Shown one piece after another: positions 1 to 10,672 of a stretch of DNA of 64,000 nucleotides. The stretch covers positions 6,510,001 through 6,574,000 of the forward strand of contig NC_079879.1 of the NCBI RefSeq assembly GCF_029227915.1, read 5' to 3'. The first letter of the stretch is position 1; each line of letters starts with the position of its first letter. Source of the DNA: Hydractinia symbiolongicarpus. Its lineage: Eukaryota > Cnidaria > Hydrozoa > Anthoathecata > Hydractiniidae. The position numbers were made by a program, and so were the translations under genes. The notes beneath the pieces are model-generated. The model had not been told where the DNA came from, searched no databases, and worked only from the letters and a program-made list of their open reading frames with translations.

Positions 1-1740
1 ACAAATGAGATCCCTGCTATTTCCCATGCTCAGGTTGAAACAACACATCAATCAAGCATTGAGCAAGAAGTTTCTAACACACCTCGCAATGAACAGTCAT
101 TGACAGTGACCCTTCCAAAAGTCAGGGAGAGGGTTAGGTTTATTGATCCTGATACTAATAAACTTGCTGAATTTATGGTTGTTAGTCGTGCTGGTAAAGT
201 AGGAAAATCTGGAGTTGGAGCATATAAGAATTGGTTGAATGTCAAAGATGTTAAAACCAAAGCCATGAAATCAATTGACTTTGAAAACATTTTGGATTGG
301 GAAAAGGTAAACACAGAGTCAGTATATAATGTAGAAACGTCATGCGATGTTAGTGAAGCTCAACATAAAGAATTAACTAAATGGCGTGATTACAATGTTT
401 ATGATGAAGTTGAAGACAAAGGGCAAGACATAACCACAACCGGCTGGGCGATATCTGAGAAAAGTCATGATGGTAAAGCAGAAATTAAAGCACCATTAGT
501 GGCACAAGGTTTTGAGGAGGACACTATTGGTATACGAACAGACTCGCCAACTGTAAACAAGGAGAACTTTCGTCTTGTGTGTAATATTGGTGCAACCCAT
601 GGATGGAAAATTTTACAGTCTTGATATTAAAGCTGGGTTTCTTCAAGGTGCCAAGATTGGTAGAGCCGTACATCTTCTTCCACCACCAGAAGCTAACACA
701 GACAAGTTGTGGAAACTAAAAACACCTGTTTATGGCTTGTGCGACGCTTCACGCGCTTGGTATGAGACATTATCTAACGAATTGGATAAAGTTGGAGCTA
801 CAAGAAGCATTTATGACAATGCATTATTTTTCTGGAGAAAAGAAACTCTCAAAGGTGTAATTTGCTGTCATGTTGACGAGTGCTTTTTCGTTGGAAGTGA
901 TTTGTTTCATGACACTATCATTGCACATTTACGTAAGACATTCTCACTTAGTAAAGAGAATTCAAAGTCGTTTAACTTTTTGGGATTAGAAATTGAACAA
1001 GAGTGTGGTGCAGTAATTATTCATCAGCATAATTACATTAGTAACATTTCACCAAATAATTTGACCAATAGTACGTCTACAATTCCACTTACAAAATATG
1101 AAGCACGTCAAATTCAATGGGCAGCAAAACAAACTAGACCTGATGCTGCTTACGTTGCCTGTGATTTAAGCACTCGCATAAGACATGGAACAGTTGCTGA
1201 TGCTCGTAGAGCTAACAAGCAGCTGAAACATCTGCAGCAAACTGAAGTAAAGATTGTTATTTCAAACACTCATACTTTTCAGTGATGCATCACATGGAAA
1301 TTTAATTAATGGCGGCTCACAAGGTGGATTTGTTCTGCTACTGCATGGTGAAAGCAAAATTCCGCCACATATTTTGAGATCTCACAAGTTAAAATGGGTT
1401 GTTAAAAGCGCCATGGGTGCGGAAACCATGGCTCTCTTAGAAGGTGCGGAACATGCCATGTTGATCAGATCCCTAATTAAAGAGATTTTTTCAGTTGATA
1501 TACCAATTATCTGTATATCAGAAAATAAATCACTTGCGGAAGCAGTCAAAAATACCAACGTCATAGAAGATAAACGATTGTATATTGATATTTGTGCACT
1601 TCGTGAGATGGTCGAAAAAGGAGAAATGGGGGAACTCATTCTTACGAAATCAAGTGATCAGATTGCTGACTGTCTTACGAAGGCACTGCTTCAGCTGAAA
1701 ACCTGCTACGTATACTATCCGGTAGAGAACAGTTGAAATA
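1..1740 (+). pseudogene. Ty1/Copia-type retrotransposon pol fragment (reverse transcriptase and RNase H), broken
   Basis: The left edge cuts into an open frame that reads into a Copia-type pol. In order: a linker region, then the reverse transcriptase (SLDIKAGFLQG, VYGLCDASRAWYE, FNFLGLEIEQ), then TRPDAAYVACDLS, then RNase H (FSDASHGN, GAETMALLEGAEHA, EDKRLYIDI, QIADCLTKA). The frame shifts near 611-620, between the WKILQ and SLDIKAG segments, and again near 1279 just before FSDASHG. The usual YVDD catalytic box reads HVDE and the RNase H TDNKS-type box reads SENKS, so active-site acids are altered as well. No LTR could be paired inside the window. This is a dead element, not a host gene. Copia assignment is firm; the subfamily is not determined. 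Confidence 0.87.
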
Positions 1741-3301
1741 CCGTTAAGTTTTGGTTAATTAGAACAAATATAACAGTATGCCAAATGACAGTTTAAAAGC
1801 ATTCTTACATTGTGTTCCTGCGTCTTGCAGTTTCTTTTCTTGAACATACTTTATGATTTTGTTTTATTGAGAGAGAATGTAGTGGCAAGATTGTCATTAT
1901 GTTCATTATATCTTTTAGGTTTAGATGTACGGCTTTATGCCATAATAAAGAATACAGATCTATTCACAGTATACACTATATTAGTGAAATATTATCCAAA
2001 TTATACCGTTCTGGGATTAAAAAATCAAGACTCATTCTGTTTCCTTGCAATTTACTCTTTAACGCAATAAATAACAAACCAACATTTCAATCTTTTTCAG
2101 TAATTTCAATCAGGAATGCTAATGATTACCATGATAACAACAATAGCTAGAACATAGAACTTGGTAATACAACGACCATCTTTTTTTAACGAGGGTCTAA
2201 AATACATATGTTACCTCCAGCAAAACAACACTTTTCTTGCTGATTCAAATCATGAATTTTTATGGAATGAATAACAAAAGATCGACTTTTTGTATTGTGA
2301 TTATTTTTTTTACGTAGAATGAAGTTTATAACACTTTGAGAGTCATTTTTAAAATTCACCTGCACGAGGACCGTTAGTTCGTGTAGGAGGGACACGAAAT
2401 AGCCAGTGGAAAGTAGGGTCTTCGACTGTAATGTATTTAATTAGCTTCGTTGCGCTCACTTTGGCGTGGGAGTTTAATATTGGAATTATTTATTCATTGG
2501 TGGTTCTGTGATGATACTGCTGGTTCGCTGTTGGTTTTCTGGTCGTTCTACAGGGACTGCTGGTTCTGTGGAGACTGGTAGTTACCTGTTTTAGTTATTA
2601 CATCCCACTTTAACTAATTTACAAACCTTTGTTCAACCGGTTTGGAGAGGTGAAAGCAAAATGCCCTTTCTCGAAACGAAAAAAAAAACAGGTCATGGTC
2701 CTGGACGCGAGATGAAGAGGGATTGCGAGGATGATGTTGAAGGAAGCAATGAGGCACTATGCATGTACTGTAAAAGGTCATCTATGCATCCAACCAACGT
2801 ACTGGATCACTAGCCATGTGCAAGCAATGGAGTTGGTCAAATGTGTAGACAGCAAAAAAACTTATATTGATTGGCAAACTAAGTTACAAAGTGTCGTATG
2901 TAATCATTTCCTTGCAAAGATGCAGAAAAAAGACAACACACCAGGACTTAACCCTTTATGTGTGACTTATTTGTGGTCATTCTTATAAGGGAGACATTGT
3001 GACCACTGCCACTGTTTTTACATTCAGGTCATACTCACCTATATCATCCATTGAAATACACAAGGCTAAAAGAGCATTAAGCATAGGAGAAGAAGCAGGT
3101 CAAAGTTAACATACTAGCACTTCTTAATTATTTCCACGTCCCTTTTGGGCACAGGATGGGTAGGCGGAATAAAGGGAAAAAAGTGCGCAAAGCATCAACA
3201 TTGCCATTACAGCAAAACACAAAAGGAGAATGGCAGCTGAAGTTGTGTCAGTAACAGTTGAGGGCAATATTTGTGTTCTTGTGGCCGAAATACAATCAGA
3301 G
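1741..3301. other. Gene-free AT-rich stretch
   Basis: Downstream flank of the Copia remnant. I see no LTR that can be paired, no RNA gene and no convincing coding exon. A short cysteine-containing frame starts at 2712 and stops within about 35 codons; it resembles nothing I recognise. An A-run lies near 2681. Confidence 0.5.
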
Positions 3302-3665
3302 TTTCCTAATTGAGCCCTAGGGGGCCTTCAAAAATTTTTTGGGGCCCTGTTAGCGGGATATTGGCGCTAAGGGAGGGAGGGGGTTTCAAGTTTGAAAAAA
3401 GAATCTGCGAACGATTGAGAAATTTCAAAAATTTGTTTGTGGCCTGTAAATTCTTCGTTCGCGAGCATAATGTCTCATGTCATCAATTCCGATAACTTTT
3501 ATCTACAAAACACGCCCCTGATCCTTCTAAGATTTATCCAAATGTATGTATTTCACGGACAGAAATCTGCTAAAAGAGGGGGAGGGGGTCCAAATCTTAG
3601 CGGCGATATCCCGCTAACGGGGACCAAAAAATTTTTTGAAGGCCCCTAATTTTGTCTCTAGGAAA
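3302..3665. mobile_element. MITE-like inverted-repeat element
   Basis: About 80 bp at 3302-3385 reappear as an imperfect reverse complement at 3572-3665. Shared blocks are TTTCCTA at the outer edge, GGGGCCTTCAAAAA, TTTTTTGG, GTTAGCGGGATAT and a G-rich tract followed by the inner edge. The middle, about 190 bp, has no coding capacity. Overall size (about 360 bp) and architecture fit a non-autonomous DNA transposon. I could not define a target-site duplication, so no superfamily is given. Confidence 0.7.
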
Positions 3666-4498
3666 TTGCACTGGATTGCTTTTAAATCCAACTTTAACAA
3701 AATTTAAGGTTACAGACTTAGCTTTACTCTTTCTCGCAGCCAAAGTTTTGTTTTAAAGGAACATTTTTTAAGCTTTTTTGTTGTAGTTGTCAGAGGGATT
3801 TTCTCCTCCTGGAGGTCAAAGTTATAGCACATGCTCCAAGGTCTGACAAATGGCTTTGTATTGTACAGGGCAGGATCAAAACCAGTCAGTAGCCATTTTA
3901 TTACCTGGATTCTATTCTCGTCTTAAAGCAATAATCAAATTTTGCACATGATAGAATACCAATGACAAATTTTCCTCCACAACTACTTAAATTAGAATAT
4001 ACAGTTCGAATTTCGAAGGAAAAAAAACATTCGAAATTATATAAGAAACGAACCAACCAAATAAGGGTATTTGTTTCATTTATTTTAAACCGACTTACCC
4101 TTCCAAACATTCCAAGTCAGCGCATCGTCTGATTCAAATGTCTTTTCGCATGTTACGCAGAAGCAAATTGTATATTCAGCAGTGGCTTTTACTTTTACTT
4201 TTTGCTCATGAGCAATCAGAGCTCTTGCAGTATTGAAGTTTGTACAAATTTTTTTGCATAGGGTCCTACTCGCATCTTTTAACTGGCCTTCGGGCTGTTT
4301 TGACAGGGCCCCTGCTGGTTGTGATAGTTTGTTAATACTTCCTTGTATTTATTCAGTTCAATTTTTGTAAACTGTCATTCCCAGAAAAGATTATCTGTAT
4401 CTGTATCTATATCTGTATCTGCAGCCAACGTTCCATGTGATATGTGAACGCTGGGAAGAAAATATACCCAGAATGCTTTGCGCAACCGTCGAAGATCT
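3666..4498. other. Gene-free spacer with a short TCTGTA repeat
   Basis: No gene seen. At 4391-4422 there are about five copies of the hexamer TCTGTA (one TCTATA variant), sitting at the end of a repeat-like sequence. A short hexamer tail of this kind is typical of non-LTR or SINE 3' ends, but no body could be identified. Confidence 0.45.
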
Positions 4499-6610
4499 AT
4501 TACATGTATTACAGTATATTACTAAGTATTACAGTGTATTACCAAATACTACAAAATATTACAGTTAGATGTTACAAGTACTACAGTGTATTACCGAATA
4601 CTACAAGGTATTACAGTGTATTACTGAATACTACAAAATATTACAGTATATTACTAAGTACTACAGTGTATTACTGAATACTACAAAGTATTACAGTGTA
4701 TTACCGAATACTACAAGGTATTACAGTATATTACTAAGTATTACAGTGTATTACTAAATACTACAAAATATTACAGTATATTACTAAGTACTACAGTGTA
4801 TTACTGAATACTACAAAGTATTACAGTGTATTACCGAATATTACAAGGTATTACAGTGTATTACTGAATGCTACAAGGTATTACAGTATACTACCGAATA
4901 TTACAAGGTATTACAGTGTACTACAAGGTATTACAGTGTATTACCGAATACTACAAGGTATTACAGTGTATTACTGAATACTACAGGATATTACAGTATA
5001 TTACCGAATACTACAAGGTATTACAGTGTATTACTGAATACTACAAGGTATTACAGTGTATTACTGAATACTACAAGGTATTACAGTGTATTACTAAATA
5101 CTACAAGGTATTACAGTATACTACCGAATATTACAAGGTATTACAGTGTATTACTGAATACTACAAGGTATTACAGTGTATTACTAAATACTACAAGGTA
5201 TTACAGTATACTACCGAATATTACAAGGTATTACAGTGTACTACAAGGTATTACAGTATATTACCGAATACTACAAGGTATTACAGTGTATTACTGAATA
5301 CTACAAGGTATTACAGTGTATTACTGAATACTACAAGGTATTACAGTGTATTACTGAGTACTACAAGGTATTACAGTGTATTACCGAATACTACAAGGTA
5401 TTACAGTATACTACCGAATATTACAAGGTATTACAGTGTACTACAAGGTATAACAGTATATTACCGAATACTACAAGGTATTACAGTGTATTACTGAATA
5501 CTACAAGGTATTACAGTGTATTACTGAGTACTACAAGGTATTACAGTGTATTACCGAATACTACAAGGTATTACAGTGTATTACTGAATACTACAAAGTA
5601 TTACAGTGTATTACTGAATACTACAAAGTATTACAGTGTATTACTGAATACTACAAGGTATTACAGTGTATTACTAAATACTACAAGGTATTACAGTATA
5701 CTACCGCATATTACAAGGTATTACAGTGTACTACAAGGTATTACAGTATATTACCGAATACTACAAGGTATTACAGTGTATTACTGAATACTACAAGGTA
5801 TTACAGTGTATTACTGAATACTACAAGGTATTACAGTGTATTACTGAGTACTACAAGGTATTACAGTGTATTACCGAATACTACAAGGTATTACAGTGTA
5901 TTACTGAATACTACAAAGTATTACAGTGTATTACTGAATACTACAAAGTATTACAGTGTATAACTGAATACTACAAGGTATTACAGTGTATTACTAAATA
6001 CTACAAGGTATTACAGTATACTACCGAATATTACAAGGTATTACAGTGTACTACAAGGTATTACAGTGTATTACCGAATACTACAAGGTATTACAGTGTA
6101 ATACTAAATACTACAAGGTATTACAGTATACTACCGAATATTACAAGGTATTACAGTGTACTACAAGGTATTACAGTGTATTACTGAATACTACAAAATA
6201 TTACAGTATATTACTAAGTACTACAGTGTATTACTGAATACTACAAGGTATTACAGTGTATTACTGAATACTACAAGGTATTACAGTGTATTACCGAATA
6301 CTACAAGGTATTACAGTGTATTACTGAATACTACAAGGTATTACAGTGTATTACTGAATACTACAAGGTATTACAGTGTATTACCGAATACTACAAGGTA
6401 TTACAGTGTATTACTGAATACTACAAAGTATTACAGTGTATTACTGAATACTACAAGGTATTACAGTGTATTACTGAATACTACAAGGTATTACAGTGTA
6501 TTACTGGATACTACAAAGTAATACGGCATATTACTAAGTACTACAGTATACAATACGGCATATTACTAAGTACTACAGTGTATTACTGTATATTACAAAG
6601 ATATTACATT
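4499..6610. repeat. Satellite array: 10-bp blocks arranged in a 30-bp unit with higher-order blocks
   Basis: About 70 units of 30 bp. Each unit is three related decamers: CTACAAGGTA, then TTACAGTGTA, then TTACTGAATA. Common variants are AAAGTA or AAAATA ends for the first block, AGTATA for the second, and CCGAATA, CTAAATA or CTAAGTA for the third. From about 4580 to 6530 nearly all length changes are multiples of 10 bp, so register is kept for almost 2 kb. A marker segment, in which the third block starts with C and the first with T and a third block is then skipped, recurs at about 5411, 5701 and 6021; this gives higher-order blocks of roughly 290 and 320 bp. Because 30 is divisible by 3, two forward frames stay open and translate to ten-residue repeats; these are not proteins. 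There are no unique spacers, so it is not CRISPR. Confidence 0.97.
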
Positions 6611-8411
6611 AGGCAGTAGTATGTATTAACAACATCACGACGTTGATAAAATGTTTAACGTCGCGTGTCGGATGCAGTTGAGCTGTCGTGAGGGAAGGAA
6701 TACGACAATGTCGGGTAAAGGTGAGGTTGTGTTAGAGGTTCAAGTATACGACATATTCACAGACTATATGGATCCTTCCATGAAGTGCTTCCCCGCGAAT
6801 CTTCTTGAAGAAGTAAAAGGATGACATTTTTGTATAAAAAAGGATACTACATTTCAGGATAACTAGTTAAATCTAAATATGGAGATGTCAAATGAAAGTA
6901 AGGTAAGATGTTTTACAATAGAAATGGATAAAAAAGTAGTCAGTTAGCTAGGGAGAATTTCTTCAATCCTAATTAACACGCTTAAAATTTTCTGATCATC
7001 ATGACCGACATTACACTTTTTTTACATAAAAATAACAGTATTTTGACGGTCAAACTCTCACAGTAGAAGTTTTAATTAAACAAAAACTACAAGTATCTGA
7101 ATTAAAGTAAAGCTAAATTAGCAAAAACTCACCTAAAACTAAAACTACGCAATATATATATAAGGGTGCCGACTCGCCAGAAATGCCACAAAAACCACAG
7201 GGCTGTGGGACGTCTTCCGGTGTTTTTAAAAACACTTAAAATTTCTTCCAGAAAATCCTGAATCAACCTGAAACAACATTTTTTAAAACATTTATTACCA
7301 GGTATAATCGAACAGTGGTAGTGGAAGAGTTCTGCACAAAAAACTGTTTTTTTATATTCTATTTTCTATATTATTTTTTATATTATAGTCGATAAAGCCC
7401 ATGGAAAAATCCACTGAGGCAGAATAAAAATGAAAAAGAATGGCCATTTGAATTTTGATGACGTCAGCAACCCAGCCACAAAAAAAAAATTAGAACCTTG
7501 TTTTCATATTGCCTCTGTTCTGTAGAGCTTAAACTGCTGATGAAGAAAATGTCCTTTTGATGAACGGTTAATGAGATGTAAGGGCTTAAAGATTTTGCTG
7601 ATGTCAGCAATAGCCCATCAAAACCCAATTTTTTTAGAAATTTGCATGTTGCCTTCATCGTATAGATCTTGAAACGCTGATCAAAAAAATGTATAGGATC
7701 ATGTAGTTTTTACAAACGATTGCAAAGATATCAGGGTTTGAAGGTTTTTTGATGACGTCATCAACCCATTCATTCCGAAACGGATTTGGGGACCTATGTT
7801 TCGGAAACTTGCGCAAATTGGTCCTAGGTGTTCCCTAGTTAACCACGCGGTGAAAAATCATTGACGTCACCACCTTGTTTGCAAGTTAGTAGGCCTCAAA
7901 GCTTTAATATAGGATATTGGCATTAAAGTAGTGTTATTGACGTTGCGTCGTGATAAAATTTAACATTTCAGATTTAATTTTTTCGGCGATTTCAAAGAGA
8001 ATTTCAGCAACATCAAAGGAAAATGATGATATCCATTATGACCGTCACATACACCTCGTATTATTATATAAGATCCTTTATACCATAAATAGCTGTAATA
8101 AAATCCCACAAATAATAAACAGAGTACAACGACAAAATAGCACCTTATTTTTCTTGACAAAATTTAAATAAGAACAATGAGCTCACGAGTTGCATTTCGG
8201 GTTGTTTCAGACGGGCCCAGGCTTTTCCGGGCTGTTACAAATGAAAAACCTTGAAAAAATATGAAAAAGTGCCTCAGCCGCCTTCATATATATGGCGCTT
8301 TTGATGAGTCAGCACCCTCTTCACAATATGACAGGTTTGAAGTTAGAAAAGAAAGATTCTAAGTAAGATTTAGCCCCTATTAATGAAAAGGTGATTACTT
8401 CTGCTATTATC
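6611..8411. other. Gene-free stretch of diverged dispersed repeats
   Basis: AT-rich with no supported gene. The clearest internal structure is the TGATGACGTCA-containing repeat at 7455-7870. Short frames near 7950-8170 on both strands show no family signature. Confidence 0.5.
7455..7870 (+). repeat. Diverged tandem repeat, about 145 bp, carrying TGACGTCA-like cores
   Basis: Related segments begin near 7457 (TGATGACGTCAGCAACCC), 7598 (GCTGATGTCAGCAATAGCCC) and 7751 (TGATGACGTCATCAACCC), spaced about 141 and 153 bp. Downstream parts also match loosely (CTGATCAAAAAAATG versus CTGATGAAGAAAATG). A weaker core lies near 7860, with a related fragment near 8295. No coding content. It is probably part of a dispersed repeat family. 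Confidence 0.6.
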
Positions 8412-9935
8412 ACCAACCCAGCCGGCAACTTTTTAAATGCATCTTTAGAAAGACATCTTTTAAATATCTATAAGACGTCTTTCTTGGTTTTTATTGTTTT
8501 TTTTAGTTGTTTTTTTTAATTTAACTTTTTAGAAAAAATAGGCATTTTAAAAAATAAATTTAACACGTTTTTGTACGTTAACATTGAAACGTACTTTTTT
8601 AATAAGTTGCAGAAATAACGATATCAAAGACGACAAATATTTTGGATTAAAATATTTTGAACTTTTTATATCAAATTCATATTGACACTTTAAACAATAA
8701 ATATGTTTTACATCTGCAAGTATATATAACCGGAAATAAATAAATAAAATATTATTTATAATAAACATAATATATGCAATTAAATCATTCATAAGAATTC
8801 TACCTATCCATGCGTAGAGATGTACACTAATTTCTACGTCAGTTTTTAAATAAAGCATGTTATTTAAAGCATAAATTGGAACTCTAATTGAAAAAATCTT
8901 AAGCATATTAAGCTTAGGCCATAGGAAAGAATCACCTTAAAAATTCTGTGAAAATTGCTTGTAGTTGAAATTCACATAAAGCTTGCAAGGCCGAAAGAAA
9001 CAAAATAAATATTTTAAATAATAAAGAAGTCAGTTCAGAAGAAACAAAAAGAATTAAGGGCTTTTCCTTTGTTTTTTGTAAATTTATACATTTAATGTAC
9101 CCCTTATGTCTCTGTTCCTCTGATTAAGAGCCTTTCGCAGCTTGGTCCCAATTATGTGCGCATTTCTTGCTTATTCGTATCCTTGACACGCTCTTGGCAG
9201 ATTCTAGAGAGAAAAAAATAGCTTATTTCCGGATAAATAATGGACATAGAACATAATAAATAATAGACATAGAAGGATAACAACGTAATACATGAGATAA
9301 TACACTTACCCACTATAATGTTATAAATTAATTTGCCAAGAATCACAAAACAAAAGTATTTACTTTATAAACAACAGGTGTGTCTCGCAGATGCTTTCAT
9401 TAAAATACCGCCAATTTTTATTGAATGTTCCTAAGATCAATTGTCAAAGAATATCCACCAGGGGTGCAGTAAAACAAAATTATGACGTTTTGAAATAAAA
9501 ACGTTTTATCAAGGGTCGGCAAAACACATTAGTATTTAAAAATAACTAAAAGTGACGGTTACTAAAATTGATTTACGAAAAAAATAAACATGCTAACTAA
9601 GTTTGCGAACACCCCCGTCTTTTTAAATCAAATGTTTCATATGAAAAACGAACGTGTTTTGAAAGATGCAATTTAGACCACTTTTAGAAGTAGGACAAGA
9701 CGTCTTTTAAAAGATGCGTTTTAGATGATAGCAAGAAGAGAAAGACATCTTTTAATTTAGATAACTTTTAGATGTCTTTTAAAAGATTTTTTTTAAAGAT
9801 CTTCTAAAAGACATCTAAAATGCATATACTATAAGATTCAAATTTATTTACTTTCAAAGGACGTTTTTAAGAAGATGCATTAAAGGCGTTTTCTCACAGA
9901 AGATTTAAAAAAGACTTCTTGTGCTGGCTGGAAAG
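8412..9935. mobile_element. Candidate non-autonomous DNA element with AGACGTCTT-type subterminal repeats
   Basis: The left end near 8415 reads CCCAGCCGGCA and runs into TTTTTAAATGCATCTT. The right end near 9905-9930, reverse-complemented, reads CCAGCCAGCA and then runs into TTTTTTAAATCTTC. Multiple short inverted motifs of the AAAAGACATCT / AGATGTCTTTT type cluster at 8445-8495 and 9690-9830. The 1.1-kb core has no recognisable transposase. The ends are imperfect and no target duplication was found, so the boundaries are approximate. Confidence 0.4.
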
Positions 9936-10656
9936 TCGGTCCTTATATCGTAACCCTTTTAAAAAAAGCTAAGAATTTATGAAGAAAACTTTTTTTCAGA
10001 ATACAAACCTAACTTTCTAATTTGAATAATTTAGGATTCTTAGTATGTCTTGTTTTAAGTGTCTTCCAAAAGTATTGCTGCTCACGCTCCCAAAATTAGA
10101 CCATTTAATCGAATAATTGTAATATGCATCATAACTTTTGAAGCTAGATGTTCTGTTCTATACCAAAACAACAATCCATAGAAGAAGCATTGGCGTGGAT
10201 CACACATTGGGTGGCGAGCCTTTTGTTATAAGTGCAGTATAAATAGACCCTGGTTGTACAGTGAATATGACAAAATTGCCCATGGTTAAAATGGCTATTC
10301 ACAGCCACTTTGCCCTAAATTGGCTACCCAATATTATGCTTATTTTGCATCTTACATTGGTCATCAATACCACTATTTACAGTATTTAAGGGTAATCGAT
10401 GTTAATAATGTTTCTGAGATATTCTTACTTGATTTATTGTTTTAATAAAACTGATGTTTCTTTACATGTTTTGTGACTTAACCAAATTTGTGCTTGGTTG
10501 TCACATTTCTTATTGGAAATTGGCAAACTGAAACAAAAATAAAGTATCTTTGTTATTACAATTTTTATTTCTTGTCATAAAATAAAATAAGACCAGAAAT
10601 TATAAACAATTTTTGCACTTCAATTGGAATAGCGCATCTATTTTTTTTCTTTTTCT
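9936..10656. other. Spacer upstream of EDRF1
   Basis: No gene seen. This is where a promoter and any 5' untranslated exon of EDRF1 would be expected. No clear TATA box or initiator stood out. Confidence 0.4.
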
Positions 10657-10658
10657 AG
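10657..10658 (+). promoter_or_regulatory. 3' splice acceptor 14 nt before the EDRF1 start codon
   Basis: A long T/C-rich tract (10640-10656) ends in CTAG, and the EDRF1 ATG is at 10673. An acceptor this close to the ATG means either an upstream untranslated exon or a spliced-leader trans-splice site. The zinc-finger gene and FNTA have the same arrangement. Confidence 0.6.
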
Positions 10659-10672
10659 TTGGTGAATGCAGC

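Noticed and set aside
2712-3110. Short cysteine-containing frames as a gene remnant
   Set aside because: Interrupted by stops every 35-85 codons and not assignable to any family.
4444-6521. Long open frames translating to Tyr/Leu/Thr ten-residue repeats
   Set aside because: They arise because a 30-bp satellite unit is divisible by three and two frames lack stops; all copies are variants of the DNA repeat with no sign of protein-level constraint.
7455-7870. TGACGTCA octamers as functional CREB/ATF sites
   Set aside because: They lie inside a diverged repeat with no promoter nearby; repetition explains their clustering better than regulation.
8547-8906. 119-residue minus-strand hydrophobic frame
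   Set aside because: AT-rich composition gives Ile/Phe/Leu/Tyr/Asn-rich chance frames; no domain or splice support.
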